64,000 nt of DNA from contig AJFK01000645.1 of the NCBI GenBank assembly GCA_000467715.1, positions 124,001 through 188,000 on the forward strand, in the 5' to 3' direction. Below, piece after piece: positions 32,741-43,591 of the stretch; position 1 is the first letter of the stretch; every line of letters starts with the position of its first letter. Under the pieces are notes generated by a model. The model saw only the letters and a list, made by a program, of their open reading frames with translations, was not told where the DNA came from and did not search any database. Source of the DNA: Hysterium pulicare CBS 123377 (lineage: Eukaryota; Ascomycota; Dothideomycetes; Hysteriales; Hysteriaceae). Made by a program: the position numbers and the translations under genes.

Positions 32741-33330
32741 TCATAAGGCCAGCTTGAAAGGAGTAACTGACTTCTCAGCCTTCCAACTTAGCTGTGTAAT
32801 GTAGTAGCGATGAGATTGGTAGACGCGAGCATCCCGTGTAAGCGCTATGATATATTTCACCAGCATGGTGTATATCGTTTTCGAGATCATGTCGGAGGAT
32901 ATGCTGCTATCAACATCCGCTTCGAGAGCTTGATAACCTTTTCCCGTCCACCCAACGCAGTAACAACAATCTCTACTTTGCAGGCTTGCAGCATCTGCAC
33001 CATCAACGAACCTCAGGCCAGCAGGATGAAGTTTCTCCTCTACAAACCCAGCAACACGTCGCGAATCGGGCATAATATCAGCATCATACACCCACATCGG
33101 CTCCCCGAAAGCTGACGATCCAGCTGCACGCAGCACATCTCCATCACCCCAACTTACGAAAGCCAAGACAATCGAAGAGAAATCCCAGGATGGCACTCTA
33201 ATCTTATTCGCTTAATGACAAGATCCCTATCTTCCGCCCGCTCTCATACCGCCAGTTCCTGCCCAGTCTCCGCCGTGACGGTCTTGGCAAACGCGCAAGC
33301 AGCACGGCACACCAACCAACGGCACGACTT
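32741..33330 (-). CDS. Hypothetical spliced gene, 5' end unresolved
   Basis: On the minus strand three open segments join in frame through two well-sized introns: a segment ending at 33250 (CAFAKTVTAETGQELA), intron 33249-33198 (gtatga...gattag, 52 nt), exon 33197-33158 (SAILGFLFDCLGF), intron 33157-33112 (gtaagt...cgtcag, 46 nt), then 33111-32741 (FGEPMWVYDADIMPDSRR ... SVTPFKLAL). I do not recognise the product, and no ATG was found in frame upstream of about 33330, so at least one 5' exon is missing from the model. It is convergent with the kinase gene. The coherent splice phases are the only support. Confidence 0.4.
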
Positions 33331-34070
33331 TGTTCATACTCTCTGCTTACAGGAGTACGCAATGCAGGTCCATTCTGCCTTCAATGCTGAGCAGGAACCC
33401 GCATGTTTGTTTTACATTTCTCTCTCGGAGTCCGGGATACGAGAATGGCTGATGAAGATGCAATGCGCGCATTTGAGGTGGTTGGAGGTGGTTGGCTTGG
33501 AGGTGGTTGGCTTGGAGGGTTCCACTGGGGACTAGGGGTCGGGGGAACGCGGTCCAGCCACCGAGAGGGGAAAACGTGTATATAGATCTTTCATGTCCCT
33601 CATCTGCTCGAGATTTTTAAGATTCAGAAGTCGAAGCATTCATCAAAGTCAACTAGTTTTTGTCCATCGTTATCTGAAGTACTATCAATAACCTTGATCG
33701 CGACTGCTCACTCGTCTGGAAACTTGAACGAAGATTTGTTTACTCTTCAATTTCGTCTCAAATGATACTTTCACTTCCCTCTTTCTTCCATTTCACTAGC
33801 TTATCAATGCGGCCGGGAAACGTCATTAGGTGAGTAATCGTCGCATTCTCATCATTAACATTAACGATCGTATCTTCCTTTCTTTACCATTACCCAATTA
33901 TGCCATCCTGGAAAACACCCAAAAGCCAGACCCCAACCAGGAAGTAAAGGAACGCCCCTATCCGAAAGAACGCCTGTAGATGCACCACTTACTTCACCAT
34001 TACCAGGCCAGAAAAACACCAGGAAATGACGAGAGATCATGACGGACGATCATAAGGGTCCAGAGAGACT
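33331..34070. other. Spacer downstream of laccase gene
   Basis: No supported gene. It includes the short GGAGGTGGTTGGCTT repeat and the AT-rich 3' flank of the leftward laccase gene. The left part may contain the missing 5' exon of the spliced orphan. Confidence 0.4.
33475..33519. repeat. Short tandem repeat, unit about 15 bp (ggaggtggttggctt)
   Basis: Three imperfect units of gaggtggttg(gctt) run head to tail; the first lacks gctt. No coding use is supported. Confidence 0.6.
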
Positions 34071-36079
34071 TTACAACAAACCAACAGGGAAACTCCTCTT
34101 CTTCAATCCCGAATCCCCCATGGAGAAATTCGCGATGCTATTTTCATAAGCGTCCCAAGACTTACATCCCTGCTTGAAGCCGCTGAGATCACCAATAGAG
34201 CTGAGAATCTCACTTTCCCTCTCCAAGAACTGGAGGCCCAAGCCAGCAGCGATGTGGAAGGGGATGTGGCAATGCATGAGCCACGCGCCCGGGTTATCCG
34301 ACTCAAAGGCTAGCACGAGGTAGCCGTTTGCCGGTAGAGTTGCTGTGTCACGACGGATAGGGTTGTCGGTGGCAAGTGTGGTAATGTCGCCACTCCAGGT
34401 TGTGTTGGATTCTTGGGCAAGGACGTAGAAGTCGTGGCCGTGAAGATGGATGGGATGGGGAAGAGGTGGGTCGGTTGAGGCGGCTTGAATGACCCAGTAT
34501 TGCCACTGTGAACGTATGTTAGATAAGAAGTCGCTGGCCTTAGCTATGTGTGGTTGAACTTACCTTGTTGGCGGTGCCGATGGTGTAGACATTATCGGTC
34601 TTGGGGAAGGAGTTGTTACCATCAATCACATATTGCAAGGTTGGCTTCTCCCAGTCGATCAAGATGGCGCTGGAGTTGATGAGCCATTGAACCAAATTGC
34701 CCGAGGCTGCGGTTTGACTGAAAGTAAGTTCCAGGTCATTAGGAGTGTTCTGAGGAACAGTTGTCTTCACGTAGGGGACAACATCCGTCTCGTCATAACA
34801 GCCCGTTGGAAGCGTGATACCGGTAGAGTTCGGGTTGGCAGATGTAGCATTCTCATAGGAGAAGATGCCACGGATATTGGCGGCGTTGGTGTTCGGCCCG
34901 TCGCATTGACCGCCGCCGGTACCAACGCGGAGCCAGTAGTTGTCGACGGTTTGATTCGCATTGATGATGACATCATACCGTTGGCCTATTGCGTCTGCTG
35001 TTAGCGTGTCTCTCGGAGAATGGAAGCGAGATCTGCGCAGGGATATGAGGGGCAAGGGCGGTTCACGTTCACAGGACTCACCAACTGCGATGACGAGCGA
35101 ATCTGTAGTATACGGCGTGATGGGGACAAAGTCGGCAGCCACAACGGTGAACGGGTGTTGGTCCAAAGAGACATGCAAGAAGTTGTTGATGCCGGTGTTG
35201 ACCAATCGAACGAGATGCTTCTTCTTCGGCGTAAGAGTCGTTTTGAAATAGCTGCCTCCCGAGCCGTAAGTCATCGACCCATTCACCAGTACGTTGTCGG
35301 CAGTCGGTGGCCCTCCAGCATGGAGTGCTGCTGCATTCACCGTGAACATTGGCGTGTGGAACCAATCCGTCATCGTAATCGCACCGAGATCCAGGTCGTA
35401 GTTCTGAGTCGCTGGCCCTCGAATGATAATCGCCCCAACGATGCCCTCTGCGTATTGGACTGAATAATGGCTGTGATACCAAGATGTGCCGTACTGAGTT
35501 GCCTTCCATGTGTATGTTTTAGTGACGCCTGGAGCAATCGGGCATTCAGTAAGACCATTCGTGCCATCCATCTGGTTAGTGTTCAACTGTCGGATTCCAT
35601 GCCAATGAATGCCGGTTCCGTTGTTTGTCAAGGAGTTCTTCACATTAAGCACCAAAGTGTCGCCCCAGTCGGCAAAGATAGTAGGCCCAGGGTACTGGCC
35701 ATTGATGACCAACATTTCCCGTGACACACCATCCGGAGCCATTGTCACGTTGGTGATCTCCAAATCATACTGCCAAGACTTGTCAGAAAGCGGATCCAAG
35801 ATTTAAATCCCAGGATTTATCACTTACTGTGACGGTTTTACCCGTGCTGGGCCATTTTTCATCCATATCGGTAGCGACACTGAAGCCACCAGTCCAACAA
35901 CTCCTCGTCAATGGGCCATTGGTACAGGCAGAGTCTCGTCCCTCCTTGTAGTGAAAGTCTGAGTAGATACCATCTCTTTTCCAGGGTACGGATAGAGGCT
36001 CGGAAGGAAGGGCGGCGGACAACACCGTGGGGCAAACCAAGGCAAGTAGGCTTGTTGTTTTAACGATTGAAGACAGCAT
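34071..36079 (-). CDS. Laccase (ascomycete multicopper oxidase), secreted, 601 aa
   Basis: Exons 36079-35828, 35778-35082, 34985-34564 and 34505-34071; introns of 49, 96 and 58 nt. A signal peptide, MLSSIVKTTSLLALVCPTVLSA, starts the protein, and a KR in VPWKRDGIYSDF could be a propeptide site. The four copper-binding motifs are complete: HWHGIRQL (about 143), WYHSHYSVQYAEG (about 187), HPIHLHGHDF (474-483) and HCHIPFHIAAGLGLQFLE (535-552). The HCH Cys is the type 1 copper ligand and the axial residue position is Leu. The C-terminus DSGL is followed by KKRSFPVGLL. In ascomycete laccases the chain is known to be cut after DSG(L/V/I), leaving that tripeptide plug at the end, so the last ten residues are probably removed. 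It oxidises phenols with O2 outside the cell. Role (pigment, lignin, detoxification) is not decided by sequence. Confidence 0.93.
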
Positions 36080-39000
36080 TTTGTATTAATACTATAGTGA
36101 AAGGAAATCAAAAAGACTACACTTCCCCAAAACGAATGCAAAGATAGAGCACGAGGGTATGAAAGCTAGAGAAAAAGATATGATAGCGGGACATGCAACA
36201 GATCTTTAATACTCCCGCAGGCAGGGCATTATGGGCCCTCGCCATGATTTTCTCAATGCGGCCCTGATGATCTTAGCTTCAGGCCCAGGACGGCTTGCGG
36301 GATTTCGCAACAGGCGATGCCATTCTGCGAGCCTAAAGGATAGCAGATCATAAACCGCACTGCCATGATCTCACGTATTGGGGCGCTCTTTCTCCGAAAG
36401 ACGGGATAGGTGTGGGGTTGGGGGAGTAGTGAGGTTTGCTACTGGTCTGGGAGGATTAAGCATCAAGTGGAAAGCCTGATCGTGAACTGAAGAGGTTAGC
36501 GGGACAGAATTGGCGGTGTTGAGAGTTCGTGATATCAAGGCAGAAGTGGAAGCTCAGCTGCGGAAAATTAGAACAAACAAGGGCAGTAAGGCTGCAGATC
36601 GATGGAGGGCGGGACCCGGTCGTCAGAGTTGCACGACTGCCATTCGTGCAACACGGTTGCAATTCGGGCCGGGTCTGACACGATGCAGTTTGGAGCGTTC
36701 TTGCAGCAAAGCTCTGCACCATTCTGGCAAGCAATGCGTCGTGGTGGTGTTGTCATGCAAGCAGAGCAGCGCACAGAAAGCTTGAGCACAAGCCACATCA
36801 AGCTATTCTGAGAGTGTCGCTAACCCTTTTCCAGCCTGCTGTGGCTTGCCGGCACACTAGCACACCCGTGAGGAGAGCCGTCCCCCAACGCCGAAATCTT
36901 CACCCTAAGATGCGGCAAAACTGCATCTGTCTGGCTGACAGACGCGCTGACAGCCCGCTAAACCACTGCTGCACCGGAGTTTGTTCGCTAGACAAGAGTC
37001 CATCGAGGCCCAGGAGGAAGTGGCTGCTTTGTGTGACGTGTGGATTGCTCCTGGATACCTACATGAAGGGTAGATCCTCTCAAAAAACTTTTGCTTCCAT
37101 TACTCGGCAGTCGGCAGAGGCTTCGGAATGCAGAGACCCCGGAAGCTTATGGCTCCGTATTGCACGCGCTTGCTCTGTTGGTGCCGGTATCCATCTCGGA
37201 ACTGGCAACTCAGCAAGGAATTACACCTATGTCATCGCCTTGACATCGTATTCTGCTAGAGATGATGACCTGCACAGTCTGATGAACCTAAGCTGTCTCG
37301 AAGCTCCAAAGTTTTGCTCTCTCATGTCACTAACAATAGTCTTAGGAAAATTCCGCTGCGGGGATTTCCCTAACACACGAGAGCGGAAAACTTGGCAAAA
37401 AGATGAGATTGGTTGGAGTTAGAGGGCGGAAACAGTATGCTGAATGCGGGGTCTTTCGTGATTGGAGCGCTCCACGAAGAATAGACAGGTTTACAGCAGA
37501 GCTGCACCTCAGCAGCGCCACAATATATGCAGCGGGATCCCCAACGGAGTTCAGCCATGGTTTCTAATAGGAATTACCGGCTCACAGAATGCGAGAGGAA
37601 TACGGTGCCGCAAGCACCGCCCTGATACCACTACATTTTTGTATTTTTCTGACACATGCAGTATAGCAAGTCGTGTCAACCATTAGAAGTGGCCTTTGCG
37701 TGCCCTGGTTCTGGCACGAATGACAGGAACATGCCACCTAGAAACAGGTACAAAGCCAACAATGGTAGCAACTTGGAAAAAGGAGAAGTTGGTCTATGAT
37801 ACTAAGCCAGCTCCAGATGCACTTCTACAATTGAGTTTTAGCCTAGTTACCGGTAGCAACAAGCTTGACAAATTCTCGATATAAAGTCCATGCAGAAATG
37901 AAGGACTTCTTTAAAAGCGGATTTGTGATAGTGTATATATACCATGTCATGATAGATCTGTGTTCCGGGCTAGCGGGTTCGAGATCTCAACTTCCACCAC
38001 GTGTGGACTCCGATAGTCTGTATTGCACAACATGGTTACGAGGAACACAAACCATGTGGGGATGCATTCACAGAATGACTGCAGCAATTCCGCCTCCTGT
38101 TACACCAGTTTATTCCAAACTGTCGTGCTTTCGGGGACTTTTTCTCGGTTCGTCGAGCCTCGTATTAGGGGGCATATAAACACCCTGGCTTTGCCCTCAT
38201 CAACAGCGTAACGATGAAGTAGACCACGAATAGAGACAAACGATGCCATGGCCCTCGCCGTGTGGAAGGAGCATTTTGGATGATACCTAAAATGGTCAGG
38301 CTCAACTTCGTAAGAATATAGTCAGTAGAATGAACCGTCAAGGGTATCCTAGCATCAGGCAACATAACTTCCAACGCCATACAGCAGTTGACAGCCACAC
38401 CGTATCACACAGAGAGTAGATAAATCCGAACACGCGGGATGAGCGGTTCATGGTCTGCACCATCGATTCGTCCCAAGTTGCATAGAACCAAACGTCTTAG
38501 ACTTGTCGTTCCTGCAGATACGAATATGTCATCAGATGAGATTTGAATCACATGGATGATGATGGACTATAGAAAGCTTGTTTGCTAGATTGCATGCTTA
38601 CCAATGTACGAATGTTAACTTTTCTACCACGCTGCTTTCGAATACCAGCGACGTGACAGGATATTACGCCACCAGTTACGGGTCTATCATTCGAGCATCG
38701 AGTCCAGGTGACTCGAACCTTGAACCCAATGCTCGTCTTCCCAATGAATATTGAGGTCAACTTCCAAGAAGTCATGACCTAAACCTCATTGGACATGCGT
38801 GCCCAAAATTCCGAAGAGGAAAGGGTGGCACCGTTTGTCGCCGAACCCATACCTGCCGCAAAAAGTCTTCCTCGTTGAAGTTGCCAATGGTTCTGGCTTT
38901 TCACAGAAGATCCCTGAATACCTCCGAGGAATCGGAACAAGTAAGATGATCAACAGCTCCAAGGACTCTAAACCTTGCGTCCATACTTCGACATTGTCGC

Positions 39001-39785
39001 AGAGTGGATGGCTATTGAAGTGACGGATAATAAGTCATCCTGAAGTGCCATGTGTCTTCCATATATGGAGAGAAAGCACCGTGCTTTATTGTCTCCAAAT
39101 ATATGGATACCTTCGACTTACCATTTGCTCAGAAGTGGTCCTACTTCCAAGGGCAATACTAGTGGAATAAAAGCCGAGATTTTCGCTATTATTAAGTTAA
39201 GTACAAAAATCGGGGTTAGTTATGCTGTAAATGAAGCATAGCCTTCGCACGAGCTGCTGTGAATGTTCGAGGTTCGTCGTTAATTGATGAAGAGCTTGAG
39301 CTGGCAGGCGGAAAGTGAGGTCGAACACGCTAAAGTTCCGAGCTAGCTTGATAGACCGTAGTTCGGACTTTGATTAGTCATGAAATGAGCTATTCGAGAG
39401 TGACCTCGTTCCCGTCACCCCTCAGCGTTCGCTTTTGTTTCAGGCGTCACACTCACCTTCAATTACTTAATGCTCATCGTGCAATAATTACTTAGGTATC
39501 CCACAATCAAGTTTTCGGAACGACCCTTTTCATTACTAAGATCTAGCCTTTTTCTCGTTTTGTGAATTGACCAGTTCTGCCTGTTCCTGAACATTGTCTT
39601 TGTTCACAAATCGAAAAATCCTGGTGATTGTCGTGTTGTGCGTGTCTTCACAATGCGAGAAATTGGATTTCTTGCTAATAGAATATCTATATACTCCCCT
39701 TCCTTCGAAACACGTTGTCATGTCAGTCCATCTTCCGAGAGTGACGGGTGAACGACTACATTAACGAGAGCAACACCTCAGGAAA
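36080..39785. other. Gene-poor stretch, 3.7 kb, the longest in the window
   Basis: It starts with the laccase promoter (36080-36450). I find no gene I can support. A 76-codon ATG-started frame on the minus strand (36798-36568) is Cys-rich, and one at 38775-38551 (-) begins MTSWKLTSIFIGKTSIGFKV and is followed by further open sequence; neither resolves into a gene. No terminal repeats, target duplications or transposase motifs were seen. It may hold eroded genes or simply intergenic DNA. Confidence 0.35.
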
Positions 39786-39915
39786 ATGCAGTCCCTGGCG
39801 GATCAATTCGACCAAATCCATCTTACGCCCCCGAAACTTAACGACAGCAAGACCTCAGGAAAAATGCAGTCCCTAGCGGACCAATTCGACCAAATCCATC
39901 TTACGTCCTCGAAAC
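39763..39915 (+). repeat. Tandem duplication (78 bp) covering leader and start codon of the kinase gene
   Basis: aacgagagcaacacctcagg precedes the first ATG (39786) and aacgacagcaagacctcagg precedes the second (39864). The 47 bases after each ATG differ at few sites and both encode MQSLADQFDQIHLT. Copies are offset by 77-78 bases. Confidence 0.9.
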
Positions 39916-41246
39916 CCCAATCCCAAATTCTAAAATCAACTAGAGTTAGGCAAACCAAAGCGCCCTTGTCGTCGTCGCTAAAACCTCAAAGCTTTTGTGA
40001 CCCAACATCTCATTCGAACCACCGATGCAGTCTCTGCAGTGAGGGGCGGTCTACAAAGTACCCCAACTACTTCTGTAAGGTTAAGGACCTCGGGCGCGGT
40101 GGTGAAGGCGCTGTGTCGCTTTTTAAAAGCAACCGCACAGGTGAGCTTATCGTGGTAAAGACCGTACGCAAGGAAAAAAACTCATATTTGCCGCGTGAGG
40201 CAAATATTTTGCAGGATATTCCCGCCCATGAACGGATCATATCATATCTCGGCACAGCACCGACCGACAACATTCGACAACACTACGAGATGACATTTGA
40301 GTATTGCAAATTTGGCGACCTTTATCAGTTTCGTAGAAACATGACCGGTAAGTGTCCAGAGCTTTTCATCTGGCATATATTCAAGCAGCTCAGTCAAGCT
40401 CTCGCGTTTTTACATGACGGCATTGGGTCGCAGATCGAGTTTCACCAGTCTCAAACCCGCTGGAGGGCCATTGTTCACCAAGATTTGAAACCTGATAACG
40501 TACTTCTTGTTCCGTCAACTGGGCGATTTCCCAACGCAAAAATTGCGGACTTTGGGTTCGCCAGGGTCTTTGATTGGCAAAATCCGGGCAATCAGTGGGG
40601 TGCTTCGTGGGACTGGCAGCCGCCAGAGAGGCCAGTTGCGACGCCGGCTGGTGATGTTTGGGCAGTCGGTGCTATCATTCATTTTCTTGCTCATGGCGAG
40701 CCGCCAGTTGGTTTTTATGACCTTGGTCCAAAGGATGCTTGGGTCCGCAAGAACGCGTTGCCAAATCTGCCTGGGATGAGCGAGAAAGAGTACGGCGAGT
40801 GGCGATACTATAGCGCAGCTTGCCATCGAGTTCCAATCCCAGTAGACGCTACATCGCGCACGTTAAGACGTGGAACATATAGCAAACTGCTGAACTTCTG
40901 GATGATGCGAGCCTTGGACATGCAACAACACCTTCGTATTACAGCGAGTCAACTGGTTCATTTCATTCCTGTGATCGAGGAGATGGTGAGCAGATTAATC
41001 AAGACTCGGCGTCTGCTGGTGCTCAATGAGGTCCCTAGTGGTAGAGATGACTATGGGAACGTCAGGCGCTTGACAGGCTCTCAAGCCGTACGTATTTTTT
41101 ACAACACGGTGGTTGAGTGTGTGGAGCCTGAAGAGCTTGAAGATTCTAGTGATCTCGTGGATGGACTTCGTGGGCTCTATGCCGTTATGATTGAAGATGA
41201 CCGGATGAAAACGCTGCGCTGTTTTCCAAAGGAGGTTTGTGAATAA
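39786..41246 (+). CDS. Divergent Ser/Thr protein kinase with duplicated N-terminus, 486 aa
   Basis: A single exon. The first 40 residues contain MQSLADQFDQIHLT twice (positions 1 and 27), the result of a tandem duplication, so the second ATG is also a possible start. The kinase domain spans about residues 95-410: LGRGGEGAVSLFKSN glycine loop, LIVVKTVRKE lysine, REANILQDIPAHERIISYLG with the alpha-C Glu, IVHQDLKPDNVLLV catalytic loop (HQD instead of HRD), and AKIADFGFARVFD with intact DFG. Next come WDWQPPERP in the APE position and AGDVWAVGAIIHFLAHGEPP. The catalytic residues are all present, so it is probably active. About 75 C-terminal residues are helical and charged. It resembles fungal kinases of lineage-specific expansions. 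Its distance from the other kinase (8 kb) and weak similarity argue against a recent tandem copy. Confidence 0.87.
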   Translation: MQSLADQFDQIHLTPPKLNDSKTSGKMQSLADQFDQIHLTSSKPQSQILKSTRVRQTKAPLSSSLKPQSFCDPTSHSNHRCSLCSEGRSTKYPNYFCKVKDLGRGGEGAVSLFKSNRTGELIVVKTVRKEKNSYLPREANILQDIPAHERIISYLGTAPTDNIRQHYEMTFEYCKFGDLYQFRRNMTGKCPELFIWHIFKQLSQALAFLHDGIGSQIEFHQSQTRWRAIVHQDLKPDNVLLVPSTGRFPNAKIADFGFARVFDWQNPGNQWGASWDWQPPERPVATPAGDVWAVGAIIHFLAHGEPPVGFYDLGPKDAWVRKNALPNLPGMSEKEYGEWRYYSAACHRVPIPVDATSRTLRRGTYSKLLNFWMMRALDMQQHLRITASQLVHFIPVIEEMVSRLIKTRRLLVLNEVPSGRDDYGNVRRLTGSQAVRIFYNTVVECVEPEELEDSSDLVDGLRGLYAVMIEDDRMKTLRCFPKEVCE

Positions 41247-42001
41247 GACATCCAAACAAGTCTTATATTTTCTAGAAATTTGTCTTAGTCATTTTTTTAT
41301 AGTAGAACTATTCTTGAATAGTGCTCTCATTTCAGAGTAGTCGCACATTTGTAGGTGCCAAATATAGTCCATACATCGATCTTTATAACTCATGACCCTT
41401 GACGCCGGTGATGTTTCTCTTCGATCATTGTAGCAAGTTCCTTACAGTTCATCTTCAAATGTCTACTTTCGTCTGACTGGCGCTCGACCAAGATGCTCGT
41501 ATAGGAGGTGGATGGTCAGGACCTTGTGCGCGGACAATGTCGTCACCGCCATTCACCGCAATATAGTGAAAGTTTCTGAATAAGAGGCATGTGATTATGG
41601 AGCCCCTCCCACAATGCGCACAATACCTTCCTATTGTCTTCAATATTCGGTGCATTCACTCACCAGCATCGCACATAAGAGGCTGTCTTTCTCTCTTGTC
41701 GTCAACTCTTCCAATCCATTCCACTTTGCGTACAACCACGACGACAATCTTTTTGTTCTCAAGCAACACACTTCGTCTGATACCCAGTAAACTGTCGTGC
41801 TCAGGCTCGTTCCAGAAATCATTCGACCGTTATTTCCGATAGCCTTTTCTCACTCCGTACCTCACAACTTGTACGTTGTTACCCGCTACTTCTCGCTCGT
41901 CTCAAGAACATCGATTCGCATCAAAAAGAAGTCGTAGATCGATTTCGCACTCTACAAGAATCTTCCAAGCCATTCAAAAACTCTTCAAACCGCAACAAAC
42001 C
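41247..42001. other. Spacer and leader of the Lys-rich repeat protein gene
   Basis: No gene seen. The last 150 bases (ctcgtctcaagaacatc... and cattcaaaaactcttcaaac) form an in-frame open leader without ATG that ends at the ATG at 42002. Confidence 0.5.
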
Positions 42002-43591
42002 ATGCCTCCCAAAGCTGCCAAAGCTCAAGCTCCCAAGAAGCCTACGGGAGTCAAGAAGCAATCCACCAAGGTCCCCAAAGCTCAAGACCCCTCAGCTCCC
42101 AAGAAGCCCAAGGCAGTCAAGAAGCAGCCTATCAAAGCCGACGCTACAGGCCTCTCGTCCACCCAGAAGCCCAAAGGAGTCAAGAAGCAGTCTGCAAAAG
42201 CTACCGCCGCTGGACCTAAGCCAACTAAGCGTGCTCCATCAGTGACCAATAAGAAGAAAGGAAAAGTTGATGTCGCTAACTCTGCCGTCGATCCTCCCCC
42301 GCAGGCTCATGATGGCATCGTCACTACCGAAGAAGACGCAATTGTTGGAGTTGACCGCGATGTCCACCTTGCTCCCACCCCGGCGGCCCACGTTGGGGCC
42401 ATCACTCCTGAAGAACACGAAGTTGCTGCGGTTGACAGCCACGTACCCTTTGCTCCCACCCCAGCCGCCCATCCTGCTGCCGTTACTCCTGAAGGAACAA
42501 ATAATGGAGCTGTCGATGCTCTCGGCACTCTCCCTGTCACCCGCTCCGAGGCCATCACTCCCGAAGAGCGCAGAGCTGTTGTAGATGACGTCGACGTCAA
42601 CCTTCCTTCACCCCCGGCTGGCTATATTCACTTCTACATTGGTCAAGCCCCATCGAACCAGTTCTTCGCCATCAAACTAGACCATCTCAAGCACTTCTGC
42701 TTCAACATCTTCGAGAAGACTGAAAAGGACCGCGACATCATCGTCCTAAAACAGTTCACGCCTCTCACCTTCCTCCGCTTCCTCGCCATTATCGGACCAA
42801 AGCCTCTCGACATCCTTCCAACTCATGACAAAGACGATAACGGCTCCCACCAGATCACGTGGACCCCAACCGATCTACTAGACCTTTATCTACTTGCCTC
42901 AGTTCTAGATTGCCCCTACGTCTGCGACGTCGTTGCCGATGCTTGGATCCAGGGATTGCAGGAAATTCAAGCGAGCGAGAAAATATGGACGCCACCTAAG
43001 AGGGAACCACAAGCAGAGGATGAAAGTCGCCCTAAATACCAGGTCTACAGCTCCACGAAGGGCGTCCCGATTCTCGACCCCAGCATTGGGGACTTCGACC
43101 CGTCGATAATCTGTGCTCTGTACGAAGGCACAGAAGACGGAAGCGGCGGACGACTGATCTGGGCGGACGCTCTTGCCCTTGCTAAGGATGAGGCCGCAGG
43201 GGCAATGAATGCTGCTGTGGAGTCCTGGCCTAGAAAGCTGCTTGTCGATGTCATGCAAACCTCGAAGCGGAGGGCTCGGGCAAAGCTACTCCTCGTCCTG
43301 GAGCAAAAGGGACGGTGGGATTGGTGCCGCAGGTACCATGAGCACGCGCGTTGGAACTTGCCTTGTTACAGGGACCAGAAGGCCGATATCGAGAAGAAGG
43401 TTGAGCTGGATGCTGCTCGGGCGGTAAGTGGGAAGAGGAAGAGGGGTGATGAGGAGGAGGAGAGGAGGCCTAGGTCTCCTAAGGTAGCCCGTGTGGACTC
43501 TGGGCAGGAGGCTCAAGGCCTCCAGACTACTGTGGAGCAACTCCCCACAGTGATGGAAGTGGACGAGTCAGAGGAGTCAGAGGAGGAGTAG
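42002..43591 (+). CDS. Lys-rich repeat protein with BTB-like region, 529 aa
   Basis: The reading frame is open upstream, but the first ATG is at 42002 (MPPKAAKAQAPKKPTGVKKQ). Residues 1-80 contain three copies of a KKPxxVKKQ(S/P) motif, like a histone H1 tail. Residues about 95-200 contain four degenerate repeats of roughly 30 aa around (A)ITPEE ... VDxxVxxAPTPAAH. Residues about 205-320 (YIHFYIGQAPSNQFFAIKLD, FNIFEK, IVLKQFTPLTFLRFLAIIG, DLLDLYLLASVLDCPYVCDV) match the layout of fungal BTB/POZ-type proteins. The C-terminus has a nuclear-type basic cluster (SGKRKRGDEEEERRPRSPKV) and an acidic end (DESEESEEE). I infer a nuclear protein with a protein-interaction domain; the BTB call is by pattern only. 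No introns or frame breaks. Confidence 0.75.
   Translation: MPPKAAKAQAPKKPTGVKKQSTKVPKAQDPSAPKKPKAVKKQPIKADATGLSSTQKPKGVKKQSAKATAAGPKPTKRAPSVTNKKKGKVDVANSAVDPPPQAHDGIVTTEEDAIVGVDRDVHLAPTPAAHVGAITPEEHEVAAVDSHVPFAPTPAAHPAAVTPEGTNNGAVDALGTLPVTRSEAITPEERRAVVDDVDVNLPSPPAGYIHFYIGQAPSNQFFAIKLDHLKHFCFNIFEKTEKDRDIIVLKQFTPLTFLRFLAIIGPKPLDILPTHDKDDNGSHQITWTPTDLLDLYLLASVLDCPYVCDVVADAWIQGLQEIQASEKIWTPPKREPQAEDESRPKYQVYSSTKGVPILDPSIGDFDPSIICALYEGTEDGSGGRLIWADALALAKDEAAGAMNAAVESWPRKLLVDVMQTSKRRARAKLLLVLEQKGRWDWCRRYHEHARWNLPCYRDQKADIEKKVELDAARAVSGKRKRGDEEEERRPRSPKVARVDSGQEAQGLQTTVEQLPTVMEVDESEESEEE

Noticed and set aside
36814-37422. 202-codon plus-strand frame downstream of the laccase promoter
   Set aside because: No ATG at the start, no recognisable domain, no splice support and irregular composition.
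37970-38010. tRNA-like B box (gcgggttcgagatctc)
   Set aside because: The motif does not fit the B-box consensus fully, and no A box or foldable cloverleaf precedes it.
36080-39785. Possible remnant mobile element
   Set aside because: The long gene-poor stretch suggested one, but I found no terminal repeats, target-site duplication or transposase/reverse-transcriptase motif.
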